Shown piece after piece: positions 53,105 to 64,000 of a DNA stretch of 64,000 nt. The DNA comes from Fragum whitleyi (lineage: Eukaryota; Mollusca; Bivalvia; Cardiida; Cardiidae): assembly GCA_948146395.1 (NCBI GenBank), contig OX411551.1, forward strand, positions 61,342,154 through 61,406,153, in the 5' to 3' direction. Within the stretch, counting starts at the first letter, position 1. Each line of letters begins with the position of its first letter. The translations under genes and the position numbers were made by a program. Under the pieces are notes generated by a model. It did not search any database and was not told where the DNA came from. It was given only the letters and a program-made list of their open reading frames with translations.

Positions 53105-54310
53105 ATAATTTAGTCTTTGTCCTACTTTATCATCCAATCAGAATGCTGGATTTATAAAAATTCTGATGGTTTATTTTCCATAAATTAACCAGCTGAGGTT
53201 TATTTTGATCATTATTTCATTTAAACGTCAAGGTTTATTTGTTATTCCAAGCATGCGTACATACGAAACTCTACCCCCTCATGAATATGCAACGAGCACG
53301 TGAAAAGTAAAGGAGAAAATCGTGATACACGTGCATATGTTGCACACCCCATATTCTTCTCTGATTTAGACCTGGTTGTGCGTGACATGGTCTGTCCATT
53401 TGTTTGCATGTGGTTTAACCCCGATTTCAACATTATTGCAGTTACATCTCAATGGCTTGTGCACCTACTCATAGTTGGTTTCGCTAACTAAACATTTTTG
53501 TACTGATGTGTTCCTGTATGTGTCGACAAAGTTTTTGTCAATTCATTTTTAAAATGTCTTTGTCTATGGCTAAACAGTTAGTAAGCTGTTCGCTGGCAAT
53601 GACCAAATTGGAGTTGTTGTTTTGTAAGGTTAAGTTCACCTGTCCTTGTATACATATTTTTGTACATATATAGTTCGGAGGTCATTGTCAAGTCAATAAA
53701 AACAATTTATACTGCATTATTTATTATCGGTAATAGCTCATTAAAAAGCCTCGGTATTTACGTTCATATTACAACAACGCCGTATTTGGAAAGAGCGGGC
53801 GTTCACTTTGTAATTACTAGTAATACCGGCTTATTCCGTGTAAATCGTGCAATATGCTGTCAATTATATCAAGCCCGGTAAAAAGACTAAGTTAAACGCT
53901 TATAATTGAAAATTACACGATTTAGTCTTGTCCTACTTTTTCATCCAATCAGAAGGCTGGAATTCGAATTTATTTGATGGTTTGTATTCCATATACTATT
54001 GAGACGAGCTTTGACGAGACTTGACCTCTCATAAAAATCAGACATATTTTGGTAGCACGTGTAATAAAGAGTCGAAAATTATCAGATTTTCGTTCATATC
54101 AAGAACGGAGGTAATTGGCAGCTCAATGAAGCCAAACTATACTTTATATTTTATCATCTGTATTTGCTCCTTAAAAAGCCTCGATATTCACGTGCATATT
54201 TCGACATCTCCATATTTGGAAAGAAAGGGCGTTTAATTGTAATAAATGTATCCGGCTTATTCAGTTTAAATCGTGCAATATGCTGCCAATAACATAAGGC
54301 GCGGGAAAAA
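53105..54310 (+). repeat. Diverged direct repeats, two to three copies of about 420 bp
   Basis: 'tcatccaatcagaa', 'aaaaagcctcg', 'gtatttggaaagagcgggcg' and 'atcgtgcaatatgctg' recur in order at 53140-53885 and 53935-54310. No protein is recognised. Confidence 0.6.
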
Positions 54311-54317
54311 GACTAAG

Positions 54318-54432
54318 TCAGTTAAACGCTAATAATTGAAAATTAAACGCTTTAAACAGCCTCAGTCGGTCGCTTCGCTCCCTCCTTTCGGCTGTTTAAA
54401 TCGTTTAATTTTCAATTATTAGCGTTTAACTA
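54318..54432. repeat. Hairpin of about 115 bp
   Basis: taaacgctaataattgaaaa is mirrored by ttttcaattattagcgttta. The tip contains 'ggtcgcttcgctccctcc'. Confidence 0.8.
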
Positions 54433-55660
54433 TTACATGGACACTAGTCACAACATACATCGTGCTTTTGAACCGTTATTTCAAGATATTTAGGCCCATT
54501 TCATGTAAATTAATATAGCCTATTGTTAATATTATACCACATTGGATAACTCTGTGGGCATAACAATTTTATGTACTTAAGAATAAGCTTTTATATCACA
54601 TAAGTAATAATAGAAATTCTAGTTACTCACGATGAGATCACCTCTAATTCGCGATGCGTACACGTCGGCAATTCCAATTTTTTATTGCCTGCTTAGTATA
54701 TAGATTCGTCGGCCGGGCGCTGGTGATATGAAGACAAAGTATTTATTTCGGAGTTACAAGAAACAACCAACGTAAGGATTTCTTATTTCTATACCAGTGA
54801 TGAAACAGAAAATGCTTTGTCAATTAACCCTTCGCTGTTTAATCACTGCTTTTTACGTGCCTGTGATTTTTTGATTGAGGAAACATTATGAAAAAAGAAG
54901 AAATTGCTTCTGACAAGCAATTTCTTCCTTTTCCACACTATTTTCTACCCTGCTGAATGGTTATTTCTCAAATTAAATCCACTTTAATTTTTCGTCTGCA
55001 AAACCTTTGAATTTGGACAGGTCCAAAATTTTGTAAAACAGGAAAGGGTTAAGCATATAATGTTAACGATACGCCGGCTAGATGTCGTCGACTAGGGCGG
55101 TAATACGCCGGCGATGCGTTGCCGACTAGTCGCCGATTCCAAACGGGAATGAAAGGGTCAGAAAAGACGTCTTTGATCGCCAAATCCACAAAAAAGTGTT
55201 ATGTGAAACAAGCTTTATTCAATGTCTGTATTAAGCTTTTGAGGGTCCAAAACCTTGTGACTATAACTTCTTTGAGTTGAAGTTATAACATTTTGATCCG
55301 TCTGCGGCAGTAATAATTTGCAGCCAAAATTTCTCTGGTGAAAAGTTTATCATCCTACTTGAAAAAAACTACCCCCTACGTTTAGGATGACAAAATGGGT
55401 AAATTGTTTTGAAATTTATACCCAACCCCCTACCCCCTAGCTGTTCGTGCAATTATCCAGATCAGTCTGCGCAGACCCCCAGTCTAATCTTGAAAGGAAC
55501 CTTTCGCACTTCTTTGAAGTTTATTTTTTGAATGTCGGGTCAGCTTGCTTATAAAAAAAGCGATGATATTTCATTAAAAAAGCAAAGATATTTCATCAAA
55601 AAGGCAAAGATGTTTGATCAAAGGGCTATGCCGCTCTGTGAAATGCAATACGAATTCCTA
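54433..55660. other. Intergenic DNA with small hairpins
   Basis: Hairpins: 54893-54930 ('aagaagaaattgcttc...') and 55259-55290 ('tataacttc...gaagttata'). No gene is visible. Confidence 0.4.
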
Positions 55661-55992
55661 GTGAGCTCACCTGAGCACACCGTGATCAAGGTGAACTTTT
55701 GTGATCATTAAATGTCCGTCGTATGTCGCCTGTCGTCAGACGTCAACAATTTCAGAATGGTCAGAATGTTCTCAAGGTCACAAGAATGAACCCTATTGAA
55801 AATGGAGAGGATCCGTGCCATATCACCGTACATTTCACGGAAATAGGGCCTTAATGACAATTTTCTTGTTTACTCTTTGGAGGCCTCAAATCATAAAAGT
55901 GCATTTATGAACTTTGCTGGAAATTTGATAATTATTTATTTAGATAAAGATGCGAAGGTGAGCGATAGAGGATCACCATGGCCCTTTTGTTC
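55661..55992 (+). mobile_element. HINE-like element, single-core copy
   Basis: Left block gagctcacctgagcacaccg, one core unit ('gaatgaaccctattgaaaat'), and right end gaaggtgagcgatagaggat with 'ccatggcccttttgtt'. A second right end lies at 56166-56203. Confidence 0.6.
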
Positions 55993-56644
55993 AAATGAAA
56001 CATTGTCAGCATGTTTCTCCTGGGATTTTTTTTTTTTTTTTTTTTGAATACGGACATGACAGGTTGTATATGTGGCCTGTTTTCTCTTTAAATTCTTTAA
56101 ATAACATATCCTCCTCAACAACTATGCAAAATTACTTGGGCGAGTTTCACTGGACCAATAAAATTCAGGTGAGCGAATTAGGGCTATTCTGGCCCTCTTG
56201 TTTAAGGTTCATACCTCATGAAAACAAACTATTTTCTATGTCTCTGACATGGACGAGTATTTCTCAAAAAAAATCAATTTTATTTTTAGAAAAAAAGTAT
56301 GATTTCTTCTCTACGAATACATCAGCGTAAACAGTACTCTTCGTGCTTTGATGGGAATGATGTTTAAACTAGGTTTAGTGTGTCCTTGAAAATCGTTCCT
56401 TATAGATTCGATAAATGATTGTTCAATATGTGCCACGTTATCTCATCTGGGCTAATTCATAAAAAAAATGCCTTGGCAAATGGTTCATCGATGAATACAA
56501 CATGGAAATTAACCTATTGAACTCAGTAAGATTGTTCGATGATAAAAAAAAGAATGTTTCCAAATAATTATGTCGTAGAACCGCCCCCATACGGACTGCT
56601 TACGACATTTCTTTTCTCTATAAAAACATTATATTGGTAGGCGT

Positions 56645-56695
56645 CCAGAAACAACGTAACTACAGCTTCAATGAAGCTGTAGTTACGAGTTTTTG
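56645..56695. repeat. Short hairpin
   Basis: 'gtaactacagcttcaatgaa' then 'gctgtagttac' is a perfect stem. The same stem type recurs at 51186 and 62595. Confidence 0.7.
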
Positions 56696-56862
56696 GGCGT
56701 TTACCGGCAAAAGTGTCTTCGTTCTGTATTGGATCTAGAACAAGACCGATATGATATGTCTCCTAAATGGTGAGCGATTGTTTTATTAGTCCTTGACCAA
56801 TTTCTGATATCTAAGATCAGGGATTCTCATTATACCTATTACGTATACACCCATACTAAACC

Positions 56863-58195
56863 ACAAAAGAAACGTCGCACTAGAACAATTTTATTTGTGC
56901 AAACATAATTTGATGTAAAGGTTTACTTTTGAACTTTCAATGAACAGTCATTTTCCGATTGATGTTAAACACGAATGATAATATTTGATGAGATAACGGC
57001 GATACGTTTCTCCACTAGGCCTATGCCAGGCTTCAGTATAAGAACTCCTAAGGTAAGGCGAAACCAAACTTACTAAAAGCTAGGCAGTGGTTGGTGATGT
57101 GATCTATAAATAGATGCGTGTGGGTATCCCATCGCTGCCACCAATTGTAACGCACCGAGCAGATAGACAGAGTCGACCCATTTAGGGTTGAGGATCCTTT
57201 TCTCTGAATGGATCACGACTGTCTGTGCGCTAGGTACGTTACATTGTCGAAGACTAATTCCGAAAATATTGTCGAACAACAAAATTTTCTAGGAAAATGG
57301 TGTGTTTCTTTCCCAAGTTGCCGATACGAGCTGTTAGTGTCATTTAAATAATTTTGATAATATAGTTGAATTACATATCCACCAGAAAAAGCTTGGCCGT
57401 TTCTAGTCTGGGAATTTTTTAATTGAATTTTTGTGAACCGTATCGAAAGATCAGGGGGATTATGGTTTTACAGTTTTCCGTCTGTCCGTCTGTCCGTCTG
57501 TCTGTCTGTCTGCAAAAGATAACCAAAAAACTTAACTTTGTCAATATCTTGAAGCCTATTCAAGATACAAGGCTAATATTTGGCATGATGATAGATCTCA
57601 TTGATCCACATCTGCTGATTCTAAAGTCAAGGTCATGTGACAAGGTCAAACTTATGAAATCATAACCAAAAAAATCACTGTTCAGTTCATTCAAGCTTAT
57701 CATAAATACCCTGTCGCATAGTTGGAATTATGCAAGATCTCAGTGATGTTCATTTGTGTGTATCAAGGTCAAGGGCATGCTTAAAGGTCAAGGTCATCTG
57801 TCATGGTCAATATTTTAAAAAAAAATGCTGTTACGGGGGCATTTGTGTTTCACAAGCGCATCTTGTTTTCTCTGGTTTTAGAAGGAATCTCGAACCATAT
57901 TGACATTGGTAATCAGAGCATTTTCTCTTTTTTTTCGTTTTTAGCAATAATAACTACTCACGAAAATAGGAAACTTTTAAATGTTTCAAAATTCCTCTAA
58001 CAAATTCGTCGCATCTAGGTTCACAGACCATTTAAACAACCAAGCAAAAATTGATAGAATCATTATTTTTCTTACTTGGAGCCCGATGAACTCATTTAGA
58101 CAAAAAACATCACATGCCTTGTAATGATGATTTTCACTTTTTTTGCAAATCTAAATACTCAGACATTTCTTTTGTGGTTCAGTATATTAATGGTC
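56863..58195. mobile_element. Element with ACTRAACCACAAAAGAAACGTC ends, second copy
   Basis: Left end actaaaccacaaaagaaacg and right end atttcttttgtggttcagta. The interior differs from 20632-21996 and contains an inserted HINE-like element. Confidence 0.5.
57445..57870 (+). mobile_element. HINE-like element, 'tttgtgtttcacaa' subfamily
   Basis: The start 'gaaagatcagggggattatg' is followed by (CCGTCTGT)n, 'aaggtcaagg' boxes, and the 3' end ggcatttgtgtttcacaagc then gcatcttgtt, where ttgtgtttcacaa can form a small hairpin. Confidence 0.6.
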
Positions 58196-58266
58196 CGTGT
58201 TTAGATTGAAACTGGGAAAAACCCGCGATGCGGAATGTTCATCTTTAGCTACAATGATTAAATCCT

Positions 58267-59517
58267 TTTGAGCTCACCTGAGCACAAAGTGCTCAAGGTG
58301 ACCTATTGTGATCACTTACCGCCCTCGCCCGTCAATAGTCCGTCCGTCCGCCCATTTGTCTGTCCGTCCGTCCGTCCGTCAACAACCTATTACACATTTT
58401 CTTCTCCTAAACCACTTGGCCAATCAAGCTTTAACTTGGCAAGGATGTTCCTTGAGCGAAGCTCTTCAAAAGTTGTTAAAATGATTTAATTCTATAAAAA
58501 AAACTTCGGTAGTCATGATAACAGAAACGCCGAAAATCTTAGAAAAAAATCTTCACCTTCTTAACCACTAAGCCAACCAAGCTGAAACATTCTAGGAATG
58601 ATCTTTGGGTCGAGCTATTCAAAGGTTGTTAAAAGAATTTCATCAAAAACTCTGGTTTCTACGGGAACGGAAAGGCCGAAAAATGACCGAAAATTGCCAA
58701 AAATCTTAGAAAAAATAATTCTCCTACTAATTTTCTAGGCCAATCAAGCTTAAACTTGGCAGTGATGTTCCTTGGGTAAAGCTCTTCAAAATTTGTTAAA
58801 CGGATTTAATTTCTTAAAATCTCTGGTTTACATGGTAACGGAATGGTTGAAAATAGCCGAAAATTCCGATATTAGAAAAAATTATTCTTCTCCTAAATCA
58901 CTATACCACTCAAGCTGAAACTTAGTCGTGATGTTCCTTGTTTAAAACTCTTCAAAAATTGTTAAAGAAATAAATTTCATATAAAAATTCTCGTTTCCAT
59001 TTTAACGGAAAGGCTAAAAATTGGCCGAAAATCCATGAAAAAATCATCCTTTTCTTAACCATTGGGCCAATTAAGCTGAAATTTGGTAGGGATGTTCCAT
59101 GGGTGAATTTCTACCAAAGTTATGAAAAAAATATTCAATCTAAAACTCTGGTTTCCATGGTTACGGAAATGTAAAAAAAAATGCCAAAAATCTTAGAAAA
59201 GGTTAATCTTCTCCTAAACCATAGGGCCTATCAATTTTAAAATTATCAGGGATGTTCTTAAGGTGAAGGTCTACTTAACTTGTTAAAAGAAATCAATTCC
59301 ATCAATAACTTTGGTTGCTATTGTAACAGAAAGGTTGAAAATTTGCGAAAATTTAAAAAAAAAATAATCAAATTATAAACGGACGAAATTAAAGTCTGTT
59401 TTTGTCAAAACCACCCTAAATGTACATCAAACAATCTCTGGTATTTATAACATGGTTGATAAGTAATGAGTTGACTTATTCAGGTGAGCGAGCTAGGACT
59501 ATCATTGTCCTCTTTTT
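58267..59517 (+). mobile_element. HINE/pearl-like element, about 150-bp core x7
   Basis: Left block gagctcacctgagcacaaag then tgctcaaggtgacc, (GTCC)n microsatellite at 58340-58380, about seven core units marked by 'ggccaatcaagctt' and 'gatgttcct', right end caggtgagcgagctaggact then atcattgtcctct. The core sequence is unrelated to that at 49.5 kb although both end blocks are related. Confidence 0.7.
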
Positions 59518-60099
59518 TTAGAAAATGTATTGGGTTGTCACTGTGTAAGTACATAATTAATTATCAAATTTGAGAGAGATCATGGTGCCCCGGTACAGGT
59601 AGGTCAGAACAGTCCGACCTACAAATTGACTGCCAAAATATAGGGTGTGTTTTTTTTACCTGTAATGCGGGAACTAACCACCTTGAACACTGGTTTAGAT
59701 CAAACTATGCTCGATTGCAATGAATTTACCCTCTTAAAGTAGAATTTTTATACTAACTATACCCCAGTCATATTTCGATTGTTCTGATCGCAGTTGCATC
59801 TTACATTTTTGGAGCATGTCACACGGATCGTTCATGTGTAATTGGGTTCAATTCTGCCGAATAGTTTCAGAGAAAAATATATTTGGAGAAAAGGTTAAAG
59901 GACGCACGGACTCACTCACGACGGACACATGACAATGACAATAACCCCGCTGGACTTAGTCTAGGCGAGCTAACAATGGTAATGACTAATTAATTCACTA
60001 CTTAGGACTACCAGGCCATTATACGGGACACAAAAAAAAAACTTGTATAACACAAAACTAATGTTAAAGTGCGTGTGACCTGACAGAAAAAAATGACAA
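59518..60099. other. Intergenic DNA, nothing assignable
   Basis: No exon or repeat shared with the rest of the window is visible. Confidence 0.35.
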
Positions 60100-60345
60100 A
60101 AATGTGACCCGTCAAGCAAAACGGGACTATCTGGGATATGCCTAAAGTGTCGATCCAAGTCAGGACTGCGCGGGTTGCTTTTAATCTGAATTTAGAGTGA
60201 TTAGTCTTCATTCCTGTATAAAACAATATTTGAAGCACGAGCTCCAGTTGACCTACTGAAACTAATTACCTTTTCAAAAAATTATGTCAAGGTGTTCCAA
60301 GATGGTCCCATTTTCTTGCGGCGGATCAAACATTCAAGCATAATG
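60100..60345. mobile_element. MITE family R copy
   Basis: Left end tgtgacccgtcaagcaaaac and right end 'agatggtcccattttcttgc', centre 'tcaggactgcgcgggttgc'. Confidence 0.55.
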
Positions 60346-60591
60346 GGTTACATGCCTAGAAAGAAGAAAAATGAGGTCATGTATTCATTTTTCCCTACAA
60401 ATATAAGAGTTGCTGTCGAGTTCTTTTATACATCGTTATTTTCTCTATTTTCTTTAGTTGTTACCCATCACACGAAAAGAGAATTTGTAATTATATTAAA
60501 ATGGTGCTCATTTTTATTCACGCTTTCGTTAATTCTGTTTAACTCAGCGTCAGGATGTTTTTTTCGCCCCATAAAATGCGCGTATGAAACG

Positions 60592-60868
60592 GCCGCCGTC
60601 ATTGCCCAGTTGGTAGCGCGTCGGACTGTCAATTTATAGATCCCGGGTACGATCCCCGACGGCGGCACTCATTCTTTCCGATTATTAGTCTCTCACCAGT
60701 AGGTTGAAAATCGTAGACCTATGTCAGATATCAGCTGGAGGCTAGGAAAGAATGTGATGGTTGTGCTGGTGAGAGAAATACCAGGTATCTATTGTAAGGT
60801 ACTTCACCCGCCGCGATATCACTGATAAAAATGTTGAAAGCGGAGTTAAACTCTATTCAATAAATCAA
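60592..60868 (+). mobile_element. SINE with tRNA-derived head, full length
   Basis: The A box 'gcccagttggtagcgcgtcg', a tRNA-Asp-like loop CTGTCAA and B box 'gggtacgatccccgac' form the head. The body has 'agctggaggctaggaaagaa' and 'aaataccagg', and the tail ends near 'caataaatcaaa'. Confidence 0.8.
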
Positions 60869-60959
60869 AGCTTTCGAAATGCCATCGTGGTCCTCACGGC
60901 TTGTGTCCCTTATCATCCCCGAGGTCTAACACGAGGAAATTACCTGATTCCAATATCTG

Positions 60960-61150
60960 ATTAAATGAAGTTTTACGCCGCTTTAAAAATTCTTTCGATT
61001 ATATCGCGGCGGCTGGAGCACCTAACAATGGATTCCTGGTATTTTCCTCACCACTACAACCATCACATCCTTCCATAGCCTCCAGCTGCTATCTCACATA
61101 TACATTTTTGAGAGACAAATAGTCGGAAAGAATGAGTGCCGCCGTCGGGT
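60960..61150 (-). mobile_element. Same SINE, reverse copy lacking most of the head
   Basis: In reverse it reads ccgacggcggcactcattct, then the body and 'gccgccgcgatataat'. Confidence 0.75.
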
Positions 61151-61228
61151 AACAAATATCTAAAAAGCGAGTTAACGTTCGATCATTATCTTCCTACATT
61201 TGATAGAGTGATAGAGTGAGAACAGCCT

Positions 61229-61349
61229 TACATTCAGGATGACAAATCGTTGAAAACTGCTTTCAAATTATACCCCGCTTTGCACGTGTACATGCGTGCA
61301 AAGCGGGGTATAATTTGAAAACAGTTTGCAACGTTTTGTCATCCTGAAC
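61229..61349. mobile_element. MITE family Q, best-preserved copy
   Basis: Arms 'cattcaggatgacaaatcgt' and 'cgttttgtcatcctgaact' surround 'taccccgctttgcacgtgta' and its exact mirror. Confidence 0.8.
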
Positions 61350-61439
61350 TCAGGACAGGGTCGTTACCTTTCGTAGTTCGCAGTTGGTCTCTCTCAACTG
61401 AATCGTCATTCTTATTACATGATATTTTTATTTGATCTC

Positions 61440-61630
61440 GTCATATCGATGTCTTTCACCAATGGGTAAATTATCGTAAACCTATGTGAAATAGCAGTCG
61501 GAGACTAGGAAAGGGTATAATGGTAGTACAGGTGAAAGAAATACCAGGAATCCATTGTCAGGTGCTCCGGCCGCCGCGATATAACTGCACAATTGTTAAA
61601 AGCGGCGTTAAATCCATTTAAACAAATCAT
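61440..61630 (+). mobile_element. Same SINE, body-only copy
   Basis: 'tttcaccaatgggtaaatta', 'aaataccaggaatccattgt' and 'gccgccgcgatataactg'; no tRNA head. Confidence 0.7.
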
Positions 61631-61834
61631 CATATCGAGGGCTAAGATCAAAAACACAGTATGTGTCTATACACTGTATAGACACATACTACGTTTTTGC
61701 TCTAGACCCTCGAATTATGATGAAAACTATAATTTTCGTCCTTACTGGAGGGGAGTTCTTAGTTAATTGAAAAAGGTAATTAGTAACATTCCGGTACCAT
61801 TCTGTGACTTAATTTCTGGCGCTTTATACAGCCG

Positions 61835-61912
61835 AGTCCGGCTAGTTCAGTTGGTAATGGATAGGGCTGTTAATCCTGGGGTGATGAGTTTGAACCGCGG
61901 CTCGGCCAACTT
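61835..61912 (+). repeat. tRNA-Asn-like SINE head or pseudogene
   Basis: GCCGAGT at the start pairs with CTCGGC before CCA-like 'cca'. The A box is 'ctagttcagttggtaatgga' and the loop CTGTTAA carries a GTT anticodon. The T arm (gagtttgaaccgcgg) does not pair properly, so it is not a convincing functional tRNA. Confidence 0.5.
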
Positions 61913-62024
61913 TCATCCGACATTTGACAAAATTCAATGTGACATGGGTCATTTGTCTCCCACCATTTGACGTATGATAAGTAGTACGGTTAGGGAGGGG
62001 GTGATTTGATTGTTTGTTGGAATG

Positions 62025-62275
62025 GGGTTTTACGCCGCTTTCACAATTTTTCAGCTATATAGCGGCGGCTTGAGAACCTAACAATAGATTCCTGTTAATT
62101 CTTACACCAGAACTACCATTACACCCTTTCCTAGCCTCCAGCTGCTAACCGACATAAGTCTACGATTAATCGACCCATTGGTGAGAGACAAATATTAGTA
62201 AAGAATGAGTGCCGCCGTCGGGGATCGAACCCAGGACTTCAGGATTGACAGTCCGGCGCGCTACCAAAAGTGGGG
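62025..62275 (-). mobile_element. Same SINE, full-length reverse copy
   Basis: In reverse: 'ggtagcgcgccggactgtca', 'gggttcgatccccgacggcg', then the body and 'gccgccgctatata'. The B box is intact. Confidence 0.8.
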
Positions 62276-62793
62276 ATGAGCAGTAGCTGTTGTTGGTCGG
62301 CTAAAAAGAAATGTTGTGTAATGTTATTTTGAGAAATATAGATAGCTTTGGATAGATGCACCAGGCGGCGCGATATGCAGATCGAACTTTTATTTTATCG
62401 GATAAGGCGGTAGTTTAAGTATGTTCAAAATTGACCACTTATTTTTGGTCCAATGTAAGTTTCACGTAAGTTCAGATAACGTGTATTTGTAATATAAAGG
62501 GAGATCATTATTGCCGTGTAAATATCTATCGGATTAAAGTAACCTCCCTTTGTTCCATCCCTTTGTAAAGATAACTTTGATGGGCCATCAAAAATCGTAA
62601 CTACAGCTTGAAACTCATTCAAGCTATATTTTCGATGTTTTGATTATACAACAGCATATTAATTACCCAAATAATCCAAAGAGAACAGGTGAATGCGGGG
62701 CATTTGCCTTTTCTGGCCCTATCCCGTCCTCTCACAAAATATTGCTCTTGTTATCACCTTATATAACGGTCGCCTTCTTTGTGCAGTTGAATC

Positions 62794-62955
62794 TTAAGGT
62801 AGTAGACCCATAATACTTCCTCAACATTTCGATACTTATGGCCTTTCACAATGTTAACCGAGGTTTCCTAATGAAATCATTAAGAAACCTCGGTTAATCT
62901 GTTGAAGATCATGACTTCCGAAACGTTAGGGAACTATTACGGGTCCACTACCTAA
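62794..62955. mobile_element. MITE family P, copy 5
   Basis: Arms ttaaggtagtagacccataa and the complement of ttacgggtccactaccta, centre 'cctaatgaaatcattaag'. Confidence 0.75.
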
Positions 62956-63189
62956 AAATGCTGGTTTCGCCCATGAGGAATGCATCTAATGTACCACATA
63001 TTTGTAGCCTGCAAGAACGTAGTAAGCCTATAAATATCATATTTGATAATTTCACAAGGACAGTAAAATACCATGATTTAAAGGCTCAAACACGTTTATT
63101 AAATGTTTCAAAATAAGTCGCAATCCGTCATTCTTTGTGACAATTCTTAAGAGTTGGTACATTGTACTGTACACTGCGGACACTTTCTT

Positions 63190-63615
63190 ATATAATGAAC
63201 TCAGGACGTGTCACTTATAACGTAAAGGACAAAGTGAAATAGAAACTCATTCCGATCAAAACAATTCTAAACTACTTGCCCAGTGCTCTTTTCTATGCAT
63301 TACGAGAAAATTCGCGTCAATCATAAAAAAACGCCCCGTAATCGTTTAAAAAACTCGATTTTTTACGATTTTATAGGCTGGTGTGGATTTATCAGCGTCT
63401 GGTTGATCACACAATTCTATTTATAGAATGGAATGCTTTTATTATACATGTATGAAGAAAATGGAATGATCGCTATTTTCGTTCAATTTCCATTTGAACG
63501 AAATAAGCGATATCTAATTATTCAATTGATTAAATTCAATACTCGTTCATTCTTTTTCATCCAATTTCGTGGAAAAATCTTTCCCCATGTCAGTTACACG
63601 ATGTTGTTAACTGTA
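63190..63615. mobile_element. MITE family A, diverged copy
   Basis: The right end is cagttacacgatgttgttaa then ctg. The interior has 'cagtgctcttttctatgcat' and a hairpin around 'gttcaatttccatttgaac'. The left end is weak. Confidence 0.5.
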
Positions 63616-64000
63616 AGAGTATCCCTGGTCGGTCCAATATGTTTAATTTTATGGATGACTTACGAGAGCCAATATAGAGAGCGATTGACATTTGTTGGCA
63701 AGTTCGATCAGTTCATATCTTTGTTTTCAAATCACCCAGAATCAGTTTCCTTTCGATATCGTTAATAATGCAGAACGTAGACAGACAATAAAGATACTTT
63801 GAACTACTTTTTTTATCATCTTATGAAATTGCCAATTATCAAACAGACGAGCCAGAGTCTAGAATAATGGTAAATACCTATGGGCGGTATCTATGTAAAG
63901 TATTTCATTTTCCGTAGGCGGCCATTATAACATATTTGGTCATAGCTCAGTCCAAGATTTGCGAAAATGGTCAAACCTACATTAAATTGAGGACCATTTA
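63616..64000. other. Window end, nothing assignable
   Basis: No exon, hairpin or repeat is recognised. Confidence 0.35.

Noticed and set aside
61835..61912. Functional tRNA-Asn gene
   Set aside because: Acceptor stem and anticodon loop look right but the T arm does not pair, and the area is full of tRNA-derived SINEs.

Overview
The window looks like nuclear DNA of a marine invertebrate, most likely a lophotrochozoan and probably a bivalve-like mollusc. It is AT-rich, with short protein-coding exons, GT-AG introns of 0.3 to 8 kb and very dense non-autonomous transposons. Several repeats have the layout of bivalve 'pearl'/HINE elements (CCGT microsatellite, then about 145-bp tandem core repeats, then a 3' hairpin). 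The organism call is inference; no diagnostic marker gene is present.

Two genes can be assembled exon by exon with consistent intron phase. (1) A plus-strand gene, 5'-truncated by the window edge, has ten exons between 1086 and 28439 and encodes at least 2045 residues. The first nine exons give a highly charged coiled-coil-like region. The last, 5.2-kb exon carries about twenty degenerate amphipathic-helix modules and a basic, serine-rich tail. I do not recognise the family; a scaffold of the AKAP / fibrous-sheath kind is only a hypothesis. (2) A minus-strand gene has ten coding exons between 44979 and 37618 and encodes a 551-residue PLP-dependent group II decarboxylase, closest to cysteine sulfinate decarboxylase/GADL1 (hypotaurine/taurine, beta-alanine or GABA formation). 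The two genes show no functional link.

The rest is introns and intergenic DNA filled with mobile elements: a dead Tc1-like transposon (7194-8793); a 3.2-kb element with inverted termini, TTA target duplications and roughly 10-bp-periodic CACGCT/CACGTT arrays (15593-18828) that contains a non-LTR reverse-transcriptase 3' remnant; a hAT-like MITE with an 8-bp target duplication (22592-23123); a 3.3-kb imperfect palindrome (29737-33009); HINE-like elements (near 49.4, 55.7, 57.5 and 58.3 kb); a cluster of tRNA-headed SINEs (60.6-62.3 kb); and at least four short palindromic MITE families with many copies.

The most unusual pattern is that local tandem duplications start at gene-structure boundaries. 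The 5' splice sites of exons 2, 3 and 4 of the scaffold gene, the 3' splice site of its exon 9, and the stop codon of the decarboxylase gene each sit in or next to a tandem repeat containing a copy of the boundary. Copy numbers run from 1.5 to about 8.
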